A stretch of 64,000 nucleotides of DNA from Rhodobacter sp. CZR27 (GTDB lineage Bacteria; Pseudomonadota; Alphaproteobacteria; Rhodobacterales; Rhodobacteraceae): assembly GCF_002407205.1 (NCBI RefSeq), contig NZ_CP023548.1:706501-770500 (forward strand). The letters run 5' to 3'. The position numbers and the translations under genes are program-made. Position 1 is the first letter of the stretch. The number at the start of each line of letters is the position of its first letter. The notes under the pieces are model-generated. The model saw only the letters and a program-made list of their open reading frames with translations, was not told where the DNA came from and made no database searches. Positions 30,333 to 39,320 of the stretch are shown piece by piece.

Positions 30333-30799
30333 GCGACACCGAAACCCTGCCGCGTGGCGGGCTTTACCCGAAGAGCGACTACCTGAACCAGCTTGCCTCC
30401 ATCATCCGGGCGCAGGACAGCTATGGCCACTGGGACGGCAAGTCCGATGCGGAGCTGCTGGCCGAATACATCGTGACGCCCGAGGAGCGGCGCGAGATCC
30501 CGATCATCTGCGACCCCGAGCCCGAGGTGATCGCTCGGATCGAGAAATTCTACGATGCGGTGGGCCTGCTGGTGGAGAAGCGCACGGGCGTCATGGCGGG
30601 CCAGATGGCCAAGATCAACCACGAGGGCTTCGGCCGCATCGTGCTGATCGGCGGCAGCCTGGTGCTGATCTCGAAGCACCTGCGCGACGTGCACCGCTTC
30701 GGCTTTGCCACCTACGAGAAGCTGGCCGAGGCCGGCGAGAAGCTGACCGCCGACGCTGTGAAGAAGATCGAAACCTATCCTGACGCCGCGCGCGACTGA
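30329..30799 (+). CDS. NifX-associated nitrogen fixation protein (DUF269)
   Basis: A 156-residue protein of the DUF269/NifX-associated family, almost always next to nifX. Typical sequences are KSDAELLAEYIVTPEERREIPIICDPEP and MAGQMAKINHEGFGR. No catalytic motif is visible and the function is unknown; a helper role in FeMo-co handling is presumed. The start overlaps nifX by four bases (ATGA). Confidence 0.92.
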   Translation: MSDTETLPRGGLYPKSDYLNQLASIIRAQDSYGHWDGKSDAELLAEYIVTPEERREIPIICDPEPEVIARIEKFYDAVGLLVEKRTGVMAGQMAKINHEGFGRIVLIGGSLVLISKHLRDVHRFGFATYEKLAEAGEKLTADAVKKIETYPDAARD

Positions 30800-30804
30800 C
30801 CGGA

Positions 30805-30824
30805 GGCGGCCGCGAGTGGCCGCC
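30805..30824 (+). other. Hairpin before fdxB
   Basis: GGCGGCC/GGCCGCC stem with a six-base loop, six bases after the DUF269 stop, followed by ATCTTCTC. It is weak as a terminator; it may partly reduce expression of fdxB and nifQ. Confidence 0.45.
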
Positions 30825-30883
30825 ATCTTCTCGCGGCCCCATCCGTATCCGGGCACGGCCCGGTGACCTCAAAGGAGACAACC

Positions 30884-31189
30884 TTGTTCATTACTGCGTT
30901 TACCCGGGGCGGGGTCGAGTACACGCCCAAGTTCCTGATTTCCATCGACTCCGAGAAATGCATCGGCTGCGGCCGCTGCTACAAGGTCTGCGGCCACGAC
31001 GTGATGACGCTGCGCGGCGTCAACGAGGACGGTGACCTGGTCGAGGTCTCGGAGGACGACGACGATGACGACGACGAGATCCTGCGCAAGGTCATGGTCA
31101 TGGTGAACCCCGACCTCTGCGTCGGCTGCGGCGCCTGCAACCGGGTCTGCCCGAAGGACTGCCAGACCCATGAACCTGTGGAGCGCTGA
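30884..31189 (+). CDS. fdxB: Nif-specific ferredoxin III (FdxB)
   Basis: A 101-residue 2[4Fe-4S] ferredoxin of the nif-specific ferredoxin III type. Cluster cysteines are C26, C29, C32, C36 and C79, C82, C85, C89, with one more at C93. The long insert between motifs holds an acidic stretch (EDDDDDDDE, about 57-65). A TTG start is proposed: it gives the family N-terminus MFITAF and has AAAGGAG six bases upstream. FdxB may feed electrons to cofactor-assembly steps. Confidence 0.92.
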   Translation: MFITAFTRGGVEYTPKFLISIDSEKCIGCGRCYKVCGHDVMTLRGVNEDGDLVEVSEDDDDDDDEILRKVMVMVNPDLCVGCGACNRVCPKDCQTHEPVER

Positions 31190-31709
31190 CGTCCTCGCCG
31201 ACCACGATGCCGACCGGGCGGACTTTGCCGCCATCCTCGCCCATGCCCTGCGGGAGCACGCCGCGGGGAAGGGCGAGTTGACCGACCTGCTCGGGCTGGA
31301 GCCGGCGGCGCTGGTCGCGCTGACCGCGCGCTGGTGCCCGGGCCTGACGCTGCCCTCGCTGCTGCCGCTGTCGGCCGTTCCGCTGGAACAGGCCGACATC
31401 GTCACGCTTCTGCTGTGGCGGGGCGGGCGCACGGGGGACGAGGCGCGCTGGCTGGCCGCCATCCTCGCCCGCCGCTCGCTGGAGACCAGCCACCTGTGGG
31501 AGGATCTGGGCCTGCCCTCGCGGGCTCACCTCGGCCTGCTGATCCAGCGCCATTTCCCGCGGCTGCACGCTGCCAACACGCGCAACATGCGCTGGAAGCG
31601 GTTCTTCTACCGCCAGATCTGCAGCGACAACGGCGGCACGATGTGCCTTGCGCCGCATTGCGACGACTGCGCCGAAAAGCCGGTCTGCTTCGCGCCCGGC
31701 GCGGACTGA
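31170..31709 (+). CDS. nifQ: Molybdenum-handling protein NifQ
   Basis: Provides Mo as a Mo-Fe-S cluster for FeMo-co. The 179-residue protein has the C-terminal signature C159-x4-C164-x2-C167-x5-C173. The central sequence NTRNMRWKRFFYRQIC is also typical. It overlaps fdxB by 20 bases in another frame. It ends this operon; no terminator was clear after it. Confidence 0.94.
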   Translation: MNLWSADVLADHDADRADFAAILAHALREHAAGKGELTDLLGLEPAALVALTARWCPGLTLPSLLPLSAVPLEQADIVTLLLWRGGRTGDEARWLAAILARRSLETSHLWEDLGLPSRAHLGLLIQRHFPRLHAANTRNMRWKRFFYRQICSDNGGTMCLAPHCDDCAEKPVCFAPGAD

Positions 31710-31751
31710 GGTCCGGGCGACAGGCCCGGGTCGCTGTCGCAAACCCGTCAT

Positions 31752-31772
31752 TGTCGTGTTCCTGTCAGAACC
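31752..31772 (+). promoter_or_regulatory. Possible NifA site upstream of iscA-nifU
   Basis: Two overlapping partial matches to TGT-N10-ACA (TGT-N10-TCA at 31752-31767 and TGT-N10-ACC at 31757-31772), preceded by AT to give the ATTGTCG core seen at nifB and nifH. It lies about 60-75 bases before the -24 box. Weaker than the nifH and nifE sites. Confidence 0.4.
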
Positions 31773-31824
31773 GACCGACGACCGTCCACTTCCCAAGGCG
31801 CTGAAATCAAACGTCCTCGGAACT

Positions 31825-31839
31825 TGGCACGATGCATGC
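31825..31839 (+). promoter_or_regulatory. Sigma54 promoter of iscA-nifUSVW-fixABCX
   Basis: TGGCACGATGCATGC differs from the nifB promoter by one base and has the required GG-N10-GC. The first gene starts about 40 bases downstream. Confidence 0.88.
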
Positions 31840-31879
31840 TTCTCCTGATGCGGGACCCGCGACACTCAGGAGAGACCGG

Positions 31880-32200
31880 ATGATCCAGATTACCCCCGCT
31901 GCCCAGGCCGCCATCAAGGGTGCCATCGAAGGCGCCGGCCAACCCGTCGTGGGCCTGCGCCTGATGGTGCAGTCCGGCGGATGCGCCGGGCTGAAATACG
32001 GCATGGCGCTCGAGCTGAAGGAAGCCGCGGACGACGTGATCGTCGAGGCGGGCGGCGTGCGCGTGCTGATCGACCCGGCCAGCGGAGAGCAGCTGAAGGG
32101 CACGACCATCGACTTCGTGTCGTCGATCGAAGGAACCGGCTTCGTCTTCGACAATCCGAACGCCAAGGGCGGCTGCGGCTGCGGCAAGTCCTTCTGCTGA
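31880..32200 (+). CDS. Nif-linked IscA/HesB-type Fe-S assembly protein
   Basis: A 106-residue A-type Fe-S carrier. The three conserved cysteines are C35 (SGGCAGLKY) and C99/C101 (GGCGCGKSF), matching the family pattern. The common name is NifIscA or HesB. It would receive clusters from NifU/NifS and pass them to nif enzymes. First gene of the operon with nifUSVW; AGGAGAG lies about seven bases before the ATG. Confidence 0.92.
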   Translation: MIQITPAAQAAIKGAIEGAGQPVVGLRLMVQSGGCAGLKYGMALELKEAADDVIVEAGGVRVLIDPASGEQLKGTTIDFVSSIEGTGFVFDNPNAKGGCGCGKSFC

Positions 32201-32209
32201 GGTGACGTG

Positions 32210-32941
32210 ATGCTCGACTATTCGGAAAAGGCGCTCGACCATTTCTTCAACCCGCGCAATGCCGGCGTGCTGGAGGCCGCGAATGCGGTGGGCTCTGCCG
32301 GCTCGCTCGAGACGGGCGACGCGGTGCGGCTGATGCTGCGCATCGACCCCGAGACGAAGGTGATCGCCGAGGCGCGGTTTCAGGCCTTCGGCGGCGGCGA
32401 CGCCATCGCCTGCTGCTCGGCGCTGACAGTGCTGGTGGCGGGCCAGACGGTCGAGGAAGCCCGGTGCCTGACCGGCGATGCGATCGACGCAGCACTCGGT
32501 GGCCTGCCGGGCGAGCGGCGGCGCGCGGCCGACCTCGGCAATGAGGCGCTGCAGGCGGCGCTGGCGCATTTCCTGGGGCTGGAGCCCGAGGCGCCGAAGG
32601 CCGAAGCCGCCCCCGCCGCGGTGAAGCTGCTGGCACCGAAGCATGAATCGAAGCCCAAGGTGATGCGCGAGGTGCCGCTCTCGCCCGCCGAGGAGGCCGA
32701 GGTGATCGCCCGCGTGATCGACAGCGTCCGCCCGACGCTGCGCGCCGATGGCGGCGACGTCACGCTGCTGGCGGTCGAGGGCTCGAAGGTGCGGGTGCAC
32801 CTGACGGGGAACTGCTCGGGCTGCCAGTTGGCGGCGCTGACGCTCGGTGGTTTGCAGAAGCGCCTCGCCGACGCGCTGGGCCGGCCGATCCGGGTCATCC
32901 CCGAGCAGAAGCCGCTGGTGAGCATCGCGGGAGCCCGGTGA
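32210..32941 (+). CDS. nifU: NifU-type Fe-S scaffold with degenerate N-terminal domain
   Basis: A 243-residue NifU-like protein, shorter than canonical NifU (about 300). The central 2Fe-2S ferredoxin domain is missing. The N-terminal IscU-like domain (about 1-125) lacks the three scaffold cysteines: the sites read T35 (ETGDAV), G62 (FGGGDAIA) and no Cys near 104. Two unusual adjacent cysteines are at 68-69. The C-terminal Nfu domain (about 160-235) is intact with C202-x2-C205. Cluster assembly probably depends on the Nfu domain. It overlaps nifS (TGATG). Confidence 0.9.
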   Translation: MLDYSEKALDHFFNPRNAGVLEAANAVGSAGSLETGDAVRLMLRIDPETKVIAEARFQAFGGGDAIACCSALTVLVAGQTVEEARCLTGDAIDAALGGLPGERRRAADLGNEALQAALAHFLGLEPEAPKAEAAPAAVKLLAPKHESKPKVMREVPLSPAEEAEVIARVIDSVRPTLRADGGDVTLLAVEGSKVRVHLTGNCSGCQLAALTLGGLQKRLADALGRPIRVIPEQKPLVSIAGAR

Positions 32942-34104
32942 TGGATCGCGTCTACCTCGACAACAACGCCACGACCCGGCTGCTGCCCGAGGTTCTGGAC
33001 GCGATGATCCCCTTCATGACGGGGGACTTCGGCAACCCGTCCTCGATGCATGCGATGGGCCGCGCGCCGGCGCGGGCGCTGGCCGCTGCGCGCCGCGCGG
33101 TGCAGCAGCTGATCGGCGCGGGGGCCGAGAGCGAGATCGTCTTCACCTCGGGCGGCTCCGAGGCGGATGCGACGGCGATCCGCTCGGCGCTCGCCGCCGA
33201 CCCGGCACGGCGCGAGATCGTGACCTCAACTGTTGAGCACGCGGCGGTGCTCGGCCTTTGCGACCATCTGGAGCGCCATGAGGGCATCAAGGTGCACCGC
33301 ATCGGCGTGGATGCCGAAGGGCGGCTGGACATCGACGCCTATCGCGCCGCGCTGTCGCCGCGCGTGGCGCTGGTTACGCTGATGTGGGCCAACAACGAGA
33401 CCGGGACGATCTTCCCGGTCGAGGGGCTGGCGGAACTCGCGCATGGCGTGGGCGCGCTGTTTCACACCGATGCCGTGCAGGCGGTGGGCAAGGTCCCCGT
33501 CTCGGTCAGGGGCACCGACATCGATATGCTGTCGATGAGCGCGCACAAGCTGCACGGGCCGAAGGGCGCGGGCGCGCTTTACCTCCGCAAGGGCGTGCCG
33601 TTCCAGCCGCTGATCCGCGGCGGCAAGCAGGAACGCGGTCGCCGCGCGGGCACCGAGAACATCCCCGCCATCGCCGGCTTCGGCCGGGCGGCCGAACTGG
33701 CGCTCGAGGTCGATCACGTCGCGATGCGCCTGCTGCGTGACCGGCTGGAGCAGGGCATCCTCGCCCGCATCCCGAAGGCACGCGTGCTGGGCGACCTGCG
33801 CGACCGGCTGCCCAATACCTCGTGCATCGCCTTCGACTTCGCCGAGGGCGAGGCGATCCTGATGCTGCTCGACCGCGCGGGGATCTGCGTCTCGTCGGGC
33901 GCCGCCTGTGCCTCGGGCTCGATGGAACCGAGCCACGTCATCCGGGCGATGAAGGTGCCCTTCACCGCCGCCCATGGCGCGATCCGCTTCTCGCTGTCGC
34001 GCGAGACCACGGCGGCCGAGATCGACCGCGTGATCGAGGCGCTGCCGCCGATCGTGGCGCAGCTGCGCGCGCTGTCGCCCTTCGGGGCCGAGGAGGTGCA
34101 GTGA
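32941..34104 (+). CDS. nifS: Cysteine desulfurase NifS
   Basis: PLP enzyme that takes sulfur from cysteine for Fe-S cluster assembly. The 387-residue protein has the PLP lysine K203 ([10 protein letters not shown]), H100 of the active site (STVEHAAVL) and the persulfide-forming C323 in a short loop ([10 protein letters not shown]), typical of NifS/IscS group I. The ATG overlaps the nifU stop and its own stop overlaps nifV (TGATG). Confidence 0.96.
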   Translation: MDRVYLDNNATTRLLPEVLDAMIPFMTGDFGNPSSMHAMGRAPARALAAARRAVQQLIGAGAESEIVFTSGGSEADATAIRSALAADPARREIVTSTVEHAAVLGLCDHLERHEGIKVHRIGVDAEGRLDIDAYRAALSPRVALVTLMWANNETGTIFPVEGLAELAHGVGALFHTDAVQAVGKVPVSVRGTDIDMLSMSAHKLHGPKGAGALYLRKGVPFQPLIRGGKQERGRRAGTENIPAIAGFGRAAELALEVDHVAMRLLRDRLEQGILARIPKARVLGDLRDRLPNTSCIAFDFAEGEAILMLLDRAGICVSSGAACASGSMEPSHVIRAMKVPFTAAHGAIRFSLSRETTAAEIDRVIEALPPIVAQLRALSPFGAEEVQ

Positions 34105-35276
34105 TGAGCCGCCAACACCCCGCCACGGCCTTCCTGAGCAAGAGCCCGCTCGCGCCGGTCACTCTGTGCGACACGACGCTGCGTGATGGTGAACAGACCG
34201 CCGGCGTGGCCTTCACCCGCGCCGAGAAGCGTGCGGTCGCCGAGGCGCTGCAGGATGCGGGCGTGGCTGAGGTCGAGATCGGCGTGCCCGCGATGGGCGA
34301 GGACGAGCAGGCCGACATCCGCGCGGTGGCGGCGGTGCTGCGGCGTGCGGCGCCGGTGGTCTGGTGTCGCCTGCGCCCCGAGGATCTGGCGGCCGCGCAG
34401 CGCACCGGCGTCCGCCGCCTGCACATCGGCGTGCCGGTGTCCGAGCGGCAGATCACCGCCAAGCTCGGCCGCGATGCCGACTGGGTGCGCCGCCGGGTGG
34501 AAAAGCTCGTCCGGGCCGCCACCTGGGCCGGGCACCATGTCTCGGTCGGGGCCGAGGATGCCTCGCGTGCCGATCCGTTCTTCCTGGCCGAGATCGCCCA
34601 TATCGCCGCCGAGGCGGGGGCCATCCGCTTCCGGCTGGCCGATACGCTGGGGGTGCTCGATCCCTTCGCGACGCATGATCTGGTGGCGCGGATCGTCGCG
34701 CGCTGCCCGCTGCCGGTCGAGTTCCACGCCCATAACGATCTGGGCATGGCCACGGCGAACAGCCTTGCCGCGGTCCGCGCCGGCGCCTCGCATCTGTCGG
34801 TGACGGTGAACGGCCTCGGCGAGCGCGCGGGCAATGCCGCGCTGGAAGAGGTCGCGGCGGCGCTGGAGGCGGCCGGCCGGCCGACGGGCATCGCGCTCGG
34901 GCGGCTCTGCGACCTGTCCGAACTGGTGGCGCAGGCCGCGGGCCGCCCCCTGTCGCCGCAGAAGCCCATCGTGGGCGAGGGCGTCTTCACCCACGAATGC
35001 GGCATCCATGTCGACGGGCTGATGAAGGACCGCGCCACCTATGAAAGCGCGGACCTCCGCCCCGAGCGCTTCGGCCGCAGCCATCGCATCGCCATCGGCA
35101 AGCATTCCTCGGCCGCCGGGCTTGCCCGTGCGCTGGCCGCGGCGGGCCTGCCGGCCGACGAGGCGACGCTTGAGGCGCTGATCCCCGCGCTGCGCGACTG
35201 GGCCGCCGAAACCAAGCGCAGCGCCGGGGCCGAGGACCTCGCCCGGCTGCTCGCCAGCCTGAAGGAGACCACGTGA
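34104..35276 (+). CDS. nifV: Homocitrate synthase NifV
   Basis: Condenses acetyl-CoA with 2-oxoglutarate to give R-homocitrate, the organic ligand of FeMo-co. The 390-residue protein has the DTTLRDGEQ motif (about 23-31), the metal-binding HAHNDLGMA (about 207-215) and the [10 protein letters not shown] motif (about 233-242) of the isopropylmalate/homocitrate synthase family. The nif setting, rather than lysine synthesis, gives the assignment. Confidence 0.95.
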   Translation: MSRQHPATAFLSKSPLAPVTLCDTTLRDGEQTAGVAFTRAEKRAVAEALQDAGVAEVEIGVPAMGEDEQADIRAVAAVLRRAAPVVWCRLRPEDLAAAQRTGVRRLHIGVPVSERQITAKLGRDADWVRRRVEKLVRAATWAGHHVSVGAEDASRADPFFLAEIAHIAAEAGAIRFRLADTLGVLDPFATHDLVARIVARCPLPVEFHAHNDLGMATANSLAAVRAGASHLSVTVNGLGERAGNAALEEVAAALEAAGRPTGIALGRLCDLSELVAQAAGRPLSPQKPIVGEGVFTHECGIHVDGLMKDRATYESADLRPERFGRSHRIAIGKHSSAAGLARALAAAGLPADEATLEALIPALRDWAAETKRSAGAEDLARLLASLKETT

Positions 35277-35614
35277 TGGAGACCGCCATGTCCACAGGAA
35301 CCGCCGTCCTCGACGCGCTCCGCAAGCTCTCCACCGCCGAGGAGATCTTCGACGCGCTGGAGCATCCCTACCGGCCCGAGGTGGTGAACGTCTCGCGCCT
35401 GCACATCATGAAGCGCTTCGGCCAGTATCTTGCCGCGATCGACTTCGCGGCGCTCGGGGCCGAGGACGCCCGCGCGGCCGCCCGCGACGCGCTTTCCCGC
35501 GCCTACACCGATTTCGTCGACAGCACGCCGCTGGAGCAGGGGGTCTTCAAGGTCTTCGCGAAGCCCTCCCGCACCTTCGTGCCGCTGGCCGGCATCCAGA
35601 CACTCACGGATTGA
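35276..35614 (+). CDS. nifW: Nitrogenase-stabilizing/protective protein NifW
   Basis: A 112-residue protein with the NifW sequence ([28 protein letters not shown]), thought to protect or help assemble the MoFe protein under oxygen. The ATG that touches the nifV stop (TGATG) has GGAG eight bases upstream and was preferred to a second ATG four codons later. Confidence 0.92.
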   Translation: METAMSTGTAVLDALRKLSTAEEIFDALEHPYRPEVVNVSRLHIMKRFGQYLAAIDFAALGAEDARAAARDALSRAYTDFVDSTPLEQGVFKVFAKPSRTFVPLAGIQTLTD

Positions 35615-35628
35615 AAGGAGCCCCTCCC

Positions 35629-36534
35629 ATGGACGAGCCGATCATCGAAGGGCTTGACCCGCCGCCGCCGCCCTTCAAGGGCCTGAACATCGTCGTCTGC
35701 ATCAAGCAGGTGCCGGATTCCGCGCAGATCCGCGTGCATCCGGTGACCAACACGATCATGCGGCAAGGGGTGCCGACCATCGTCAACCCCTACGACCTCT
35801 TCGCGCTGGAAGAGGCGCTGCGGCTGCGCGACGAATACGGCGGGAAGGTCACCGTGCTCTGCATGGGCCCGCCCATGGCCGAGGATGCGCTGCGGCGCTG
35901 CCTGGGGATCGGGGCGGACAAGGCGGTGCTGATCACCGACCGGCGCTTCGCGGGGTCGGATACGCTTGCGACCTCGTTCGCGCTGTCCACGGCGCTGACG
36001 AAGATCGCCGAGGAGCGGCCCATCGACATCGTCTTCACCGGCAAGCAGACCATCGACGGCGACACCGCGCAGGTCGGCCCCGGCATCGCGCGGCGGATGG
36101 AGCTGAACCAGCTGACCTATGTCAGCGCCATCGACTCGCTCGATCTCGTCGCCCGTTCCATCGTGGTGCGGCGCCGGTCCGAGGGCGGCGTGCAGGTGCT
36201 GCGCTCGAAGCTGCCCGCGCTGATCACCATGCTCGAGGACTCGAACGTGCCGCGCCGCGGCTCGATCCAGGACCTGCTGCGCGCCGCACGCGCGCCGGTC
36301 ACCGTCTGGTCGGCCGAGGATGCGGGCGTGACGGACGTGATGAAATGCGGCCTGCGCGGCTCTCCCACCGTGGTGAAGCGCGTCTTCGCGCCGTCCGCCC
36401 GCGAGGAGCCCGCCGAGATGGTCACCGTCGAGGGCAAGGACCCGGCCGCGATGGCGGATGCGATCCTCGACCTGATCTTCGCCCGCGACTCGAAACTCGA
36501 GGCCGACATGGCCTCGGCCCATGCAACCGCCTGA
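35629..36534 (+). CDS. fixA: Electron-transfer flavoprotein beta subunit FixA
   Basis: The 301-residue EtfB-family subunit of FixABCX, an electron-bifurcating complex that uses NADH to reduce both quinone and a ferredoxin or flavodoxin, so powering nitrogenase. It has the NPYDLFALEEALRL and FTGKQTIDGDTAQVGPGIA segments of the family. AAAGGAG lies eight bases before the ATG. It starts 14 bases after nifW, showing one nif/fix transcript. Confidence 0.95.
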   Translation: MDEPIIEGLDPPPPPFKGLNIVVCIKQVPDSAQIRVHPVTNTIMRQGVPTIVNPYDLFALEEALRLRDEYGGKVTVLCMGPPMAEDALRRCLGIGADKAVLITDRRFAGSDTLATSFALSTALTKIAEERPIDIVFTGKQTIDGDTAQVGPGIARRMELNQLTYVSAIDSLDLVARSIVVRRRSEGGVQVLRSKLPALITMLEDSNVPRRGSIQDLLRAARAPVTVWSAEDAGVTDVMKCGLRGSPTVVKRVFAPSAREEPAEMVTVEGKDPAAMADAILDLIFARDSKLEADMASAHATA

Positions 36535-36546
36535 CAGGAGAGCGCC

Positions 36547-37632
36547 ATGACCAACACGCCGCAAGCTGCCGGCCGCGCCTCGATGAAGAAGGAGCTGCCC
36601 GAGCGGTTCAAGGACTACAAGAACGTCTGGGTCTTCGTCGAGATCGAGCGCGGGAAGGTCCATCCCGTATCCTGGGAACTGATGGGCGAGGGCCGCAAGC
36701 TCGCTGACCGGCTGGGCGTCCAGCTCTACGCCGTGGTTCTGGGCCCGAAGGCGCCCGAGACCAAGCAGGCGATCCGCGAGAGCTATCACTATGGCGCCGA
36801 CGTCTGCCTGATCTGCGAGGATCCGGCGCTGGCCGACTACCGCAACGCGCCCTATACCGAGATCCTCACTGACCTCGTGAACAAGCATAAGCCGGAAATC
36901 CTGCTGCTCGGCGCGACGCCGCTGGGCCGCGACCTCGCCGGATCGGTGGCGACGACGCTGCAGACGGGCCTGACCGCGGACTCGACGGAACTCAGGATCG
37001 ACGACGACAACTCGCTCGCCGCGACACGTCCGACCTTCGGCGGCACGCTCCTTTGCACCATCCACACGCTGAACTTCCGCCCGCAGATGGCCACGGTGCG
37101 GCCGCGCGTCTTCGGGATGCCGAAGCCCGACACCAGCCGCGCCGGCCGGATGATCTGGGAACAGCTGCGGATGAAGGAAGAGGACATCGTGACGAAGGTC
37201 CTCGAATTCGTCGCCGACGCCACGACCAACAAGGCCAACCTCGCCTATGCCGACATCGTCGTCGCGGGCGGCATGGGGCTGAAGAACGAGGCGAACTTCC
37301 GCCTCGTGAAGCGGCTCGCGCAGGTGCTGGGCGCGGAATACGGCTGCTCGCGCCCCGTAGTGCAGAAGGGCTGGATGCCGGCCGAGCGCCAGATCGGCCA
37401 GACCGGCAACACGATCCGGCCGCGGCTCTACATCGCCGCCGGCATCTCCGGCGCGATCCAGCACCGGGTGGGGGTGGAAGGCGCGGACCTGATCCTCGCG
37501 ATCAACACCGATCCTTCCGCGAAGATCTTCGAATTCGCCCACCTGGGCATCGTCGCCGACGCACTCACCGTGCTGCCGGCGCTGGCGGATGCCTTCGAGC
37601 GGCGCCTCGGCGCACGCAAGATGGCCAGCTGA
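36547..37632 (+). CDS. fixB: Electron-transfer flavoprotein alpha subunit FixB
   Basis: EtfA-family partner of FixA with 361 residues. The C-terminal FAD-binding domain (about 200-325) includes [18 protein letters not shown]-like [11 protein letters not shown] and [12 protein letters not shown], then [20 protein letters not shown], as expected. It lies 12 bases after fixA. Confidence 0.95.
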   Translation: MTNTPQAAGRASMKKELPERFKDYKNVWVFVEIERGKVHPVSWELMGEGRKLADRLGVQLYAVVLGPKAPETKQAIRESYHYGADVCLICEDPALADYRNAPYTEILTDLVNKHKPEILLLGATPLGRDLAGSVATTLQTGLTADSTELRIDDDNSLAATRPTFGGTLLCTIHTLNFRPQMATVRPRVFGMPKPDTSRAGRMIWEQLRMKEEDIVTKVLEFVADATTNKANLAYADIVVAGGMGLKNEANFRLVKRLAQVLGAEYGCSRPVVQKGWMPAERQIGQTGNTIRPRLYIAAGISGAIQHRVGVEGADLILAINTDPSAKIFEFAHLGIVADALTVLPALADAFERRLGARKMAS

Positions 37633-37646
37633 AAGGGGACGGGACC

Positions 37647-38954
37647 ATGAAAGACCACTTCGATGCGATCGTCGTCGGCGCCGGCCCCTCGGGGAACGCC
37701 TGCGCCTACACGATGGCCAAGGCGGGGATGAACGTCCTCCAGATCGACCGCGGCGAGTATCCGGGGTCGAAGAACGTGCAGGGCGCGATCCTCTATTCCG
37801 ACGCGCTGGAGCGCATCATCCCCGACTTCCGCGAGGATGCGCCGCTCGAGCGTCACGTGGGCGAACTGCGGTTCTGGATGCTGTCGGAGCATTCGCATTC
37901 CGCGGGCCACTATCGCACCGACCAGTTCGAGGGCGACAAGCCCGACCGCTACACCATCCTGCGCGCGCCCTTCGACAAGTGGTTCTCGAAGAAGGTCCGC
38001 GAGGCGGGCGCCACGCTGATCACCGAGACCACCGTCACCAACCTCGTGAAGAACGACGAGGGCCGCGTGGTCGGCGTCGAGACCGACCGCGAGGGCGGGC
38101 CGATCTTCGCCGACGTGGTGGTGCTGGCCGAAGGCGTGAACGGCGTCGTGGGCCAGCGCGCGAAGCTCCGCCCCGAGGTGAAGCCGCAGCATGTGGCCCT
38201 TGCCGTGAAGGAGACGCACTTCTTCCCCGAGGAAACCATCCGCGAGCGCTTCAACCTGCAGGGTGAGGACGACGGCGTGGTGATCGAGGTGCTGGGCTCG
38301 GTGTCCTCGGGCATGGTCGGGACCGGCTTCCTCTACACCAACAAGGAGTCGATCTCGATCGGCGTCGGCTGCATCCTGTCGGACTTCACCCGCACGCAGA
38401 TCTCGCCCTACGAGCTTCTGGACAAGTTCAAGAACCACCCCTCGGTGCGCCCGCTGATCCGCGGCGGCGAGATGAAGGAATATGTCGCGCACCTGATCCC
38501 GGAAGGCGGCTACGACGCCATCCCGAACCTGACCGGTGACGGCTGGATGATCGTGGGCGACGCGGGCCAGTTCGTGAACGCCGTGCACCGCGAGGGGTCG
38601 AACCTCGCGATGACGACCGGGCGGCTCGCGGCAGAGTCGCTGGTGGAACTCAAGGCCAAGGGGCTGCCGCCCACCAACGAGAACCTCAAGCTCTTCCGCG
38701 ACAAGCTGGCCGACAGCTTCGTGATGAAGGACCTGAAGAAATACCGGAAGGTGCCGCATCTGCTGGAGAAGAACCGGCAGCTGTTCAACGCCTATCCGGC
38801 CGAGATCAACCGCGCGATCCGCACCTATTTCCGCGTGGATGGCATGGACAAGAAGAGCAAGGAGGGCCTCGCCATCCGCAACCTCGTCCGGGGCGCGGGT
38901 GGCTGGTTCGGCGTGGCGAAGGACTTCTTCAAACTGGCGAGGGCGTGGAGATGA
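37647..38954 (+). CDS. fixC: Flavoprotein FixC (ETF-quinone oxidoreductase family)
   Basis: The 435-residue FixC flavoprotein passes electrons from FixAB to quinone at the membrane. It has the FAD dinucleotide fold [10 protein letters not shown] (about 11-20) and the later FAD motif [12 protein letters not shown] (about 300-311). GGGGAC lies before the ATG at normal spacing. Its stop overlaps the fixX start (ATGA). Confidence 0.95.
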   Translation: MKDHFDAIVVGAGPSGNACAYTMAKAGMNVLQIDRGEYPGSKNVQGAILYSDALERIIPDFREDAPLERHVGELRFWMLSEHSHSAGHYRTDQFEGDKPDRYTILRAPFDKWFSKKVREAGATLITETTVTNLVKNDEGRVVGVETDREGGPIFADVVVLAEGVNGVVGQRAKLRPEVKPQHVALAVKETHFFPEETIRERFNLQGEDDGVVIEVLGSVSSGMVGTGFLYTNKESISIGVGCILSDFTRTQISPYELLDKFKNHPSVRPLIRGGEMKEYVAHLIPEGGYDAIPNLTGDGWMIVGDAGQFVNAVHREGSNLAMTTGRLAAESLVELKAKGLPPTNENLKLFRDKLADSFVMKDLKKYRKVPHLLEKNRQLFNAYPAEINRAIRTYFRVDGMDKKSKEGLAIRNLVRGAGGWFGVAKDFFKLARAWR

Positions 38955-39256
38955 CAGACAAGACCGGCAAGTCCCCCCGGATGGAGGAGCGGCTCTACCA
39001 GAACCGCTACCTCGTGGACGAGGGCCGTCCGCATGTGCGGATCAACGCCAAGACCGATCAGGACAGCCCCGAGTTGCAGGCGCTGGTGCAGATCTGCCCC
39101 GCCGGCTGCTACCGCAAGGACGACGAGGGCCGCGTGGAAGTCGTCGCCGACGGCTGCATGGAATGCGGCTCGTGCCGCATCATCTGCCAGGAGACCGGCG
39201 AGATCGACTGGTTCTGGCCGCGCGGCGGCTACGGCGTGCTGTTCAAGTTCGGCTGA
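38951..39256 (+). CDS. fixX: Ferredoxin-like protein FixX
   Basis: The 101-residue Fe-S partner of FixC, homologous to the C-terminal ferredoxin domain of ETF-QO. Cysteines at 49, 53, 69, 72, 75 and 79 include the [11 protein letters not shown] cluster motif. The segment RPHVRIN at the N-terminal side is typical. It ends the fixABCX block. Confidence 0.93.
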   Translation: MTDKTGKSPRMEERLYQNRYLVDEGRPHVRINAKTDQDSPELQALVQICPAGCYRKDDEGRVEVVADGCMECGSCRIICQETGEIDWFWPRGGYGVLFKFG

Positions 39257-39264
39257 TGAAGATG

Positions 39265-39292
39265 CGGGGCTGCGACGGTGCGCGCAGCCCCG
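39265..39292 (+). other. Hairpin between fixX and rpoN
   Basis: Ten-pair GC stem (CGGGGCTGCG/CGCAGCCCCG) with an eight-base loop and no T run after it. It may reduce read-through from fixX to rpoN, so that rpoN is expressed at a lower level. Confidence 0.45.
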
Positions 39293-39320
39293 ACTCGGCG
39301 CAAGATGCTAGGGTGCGCTC

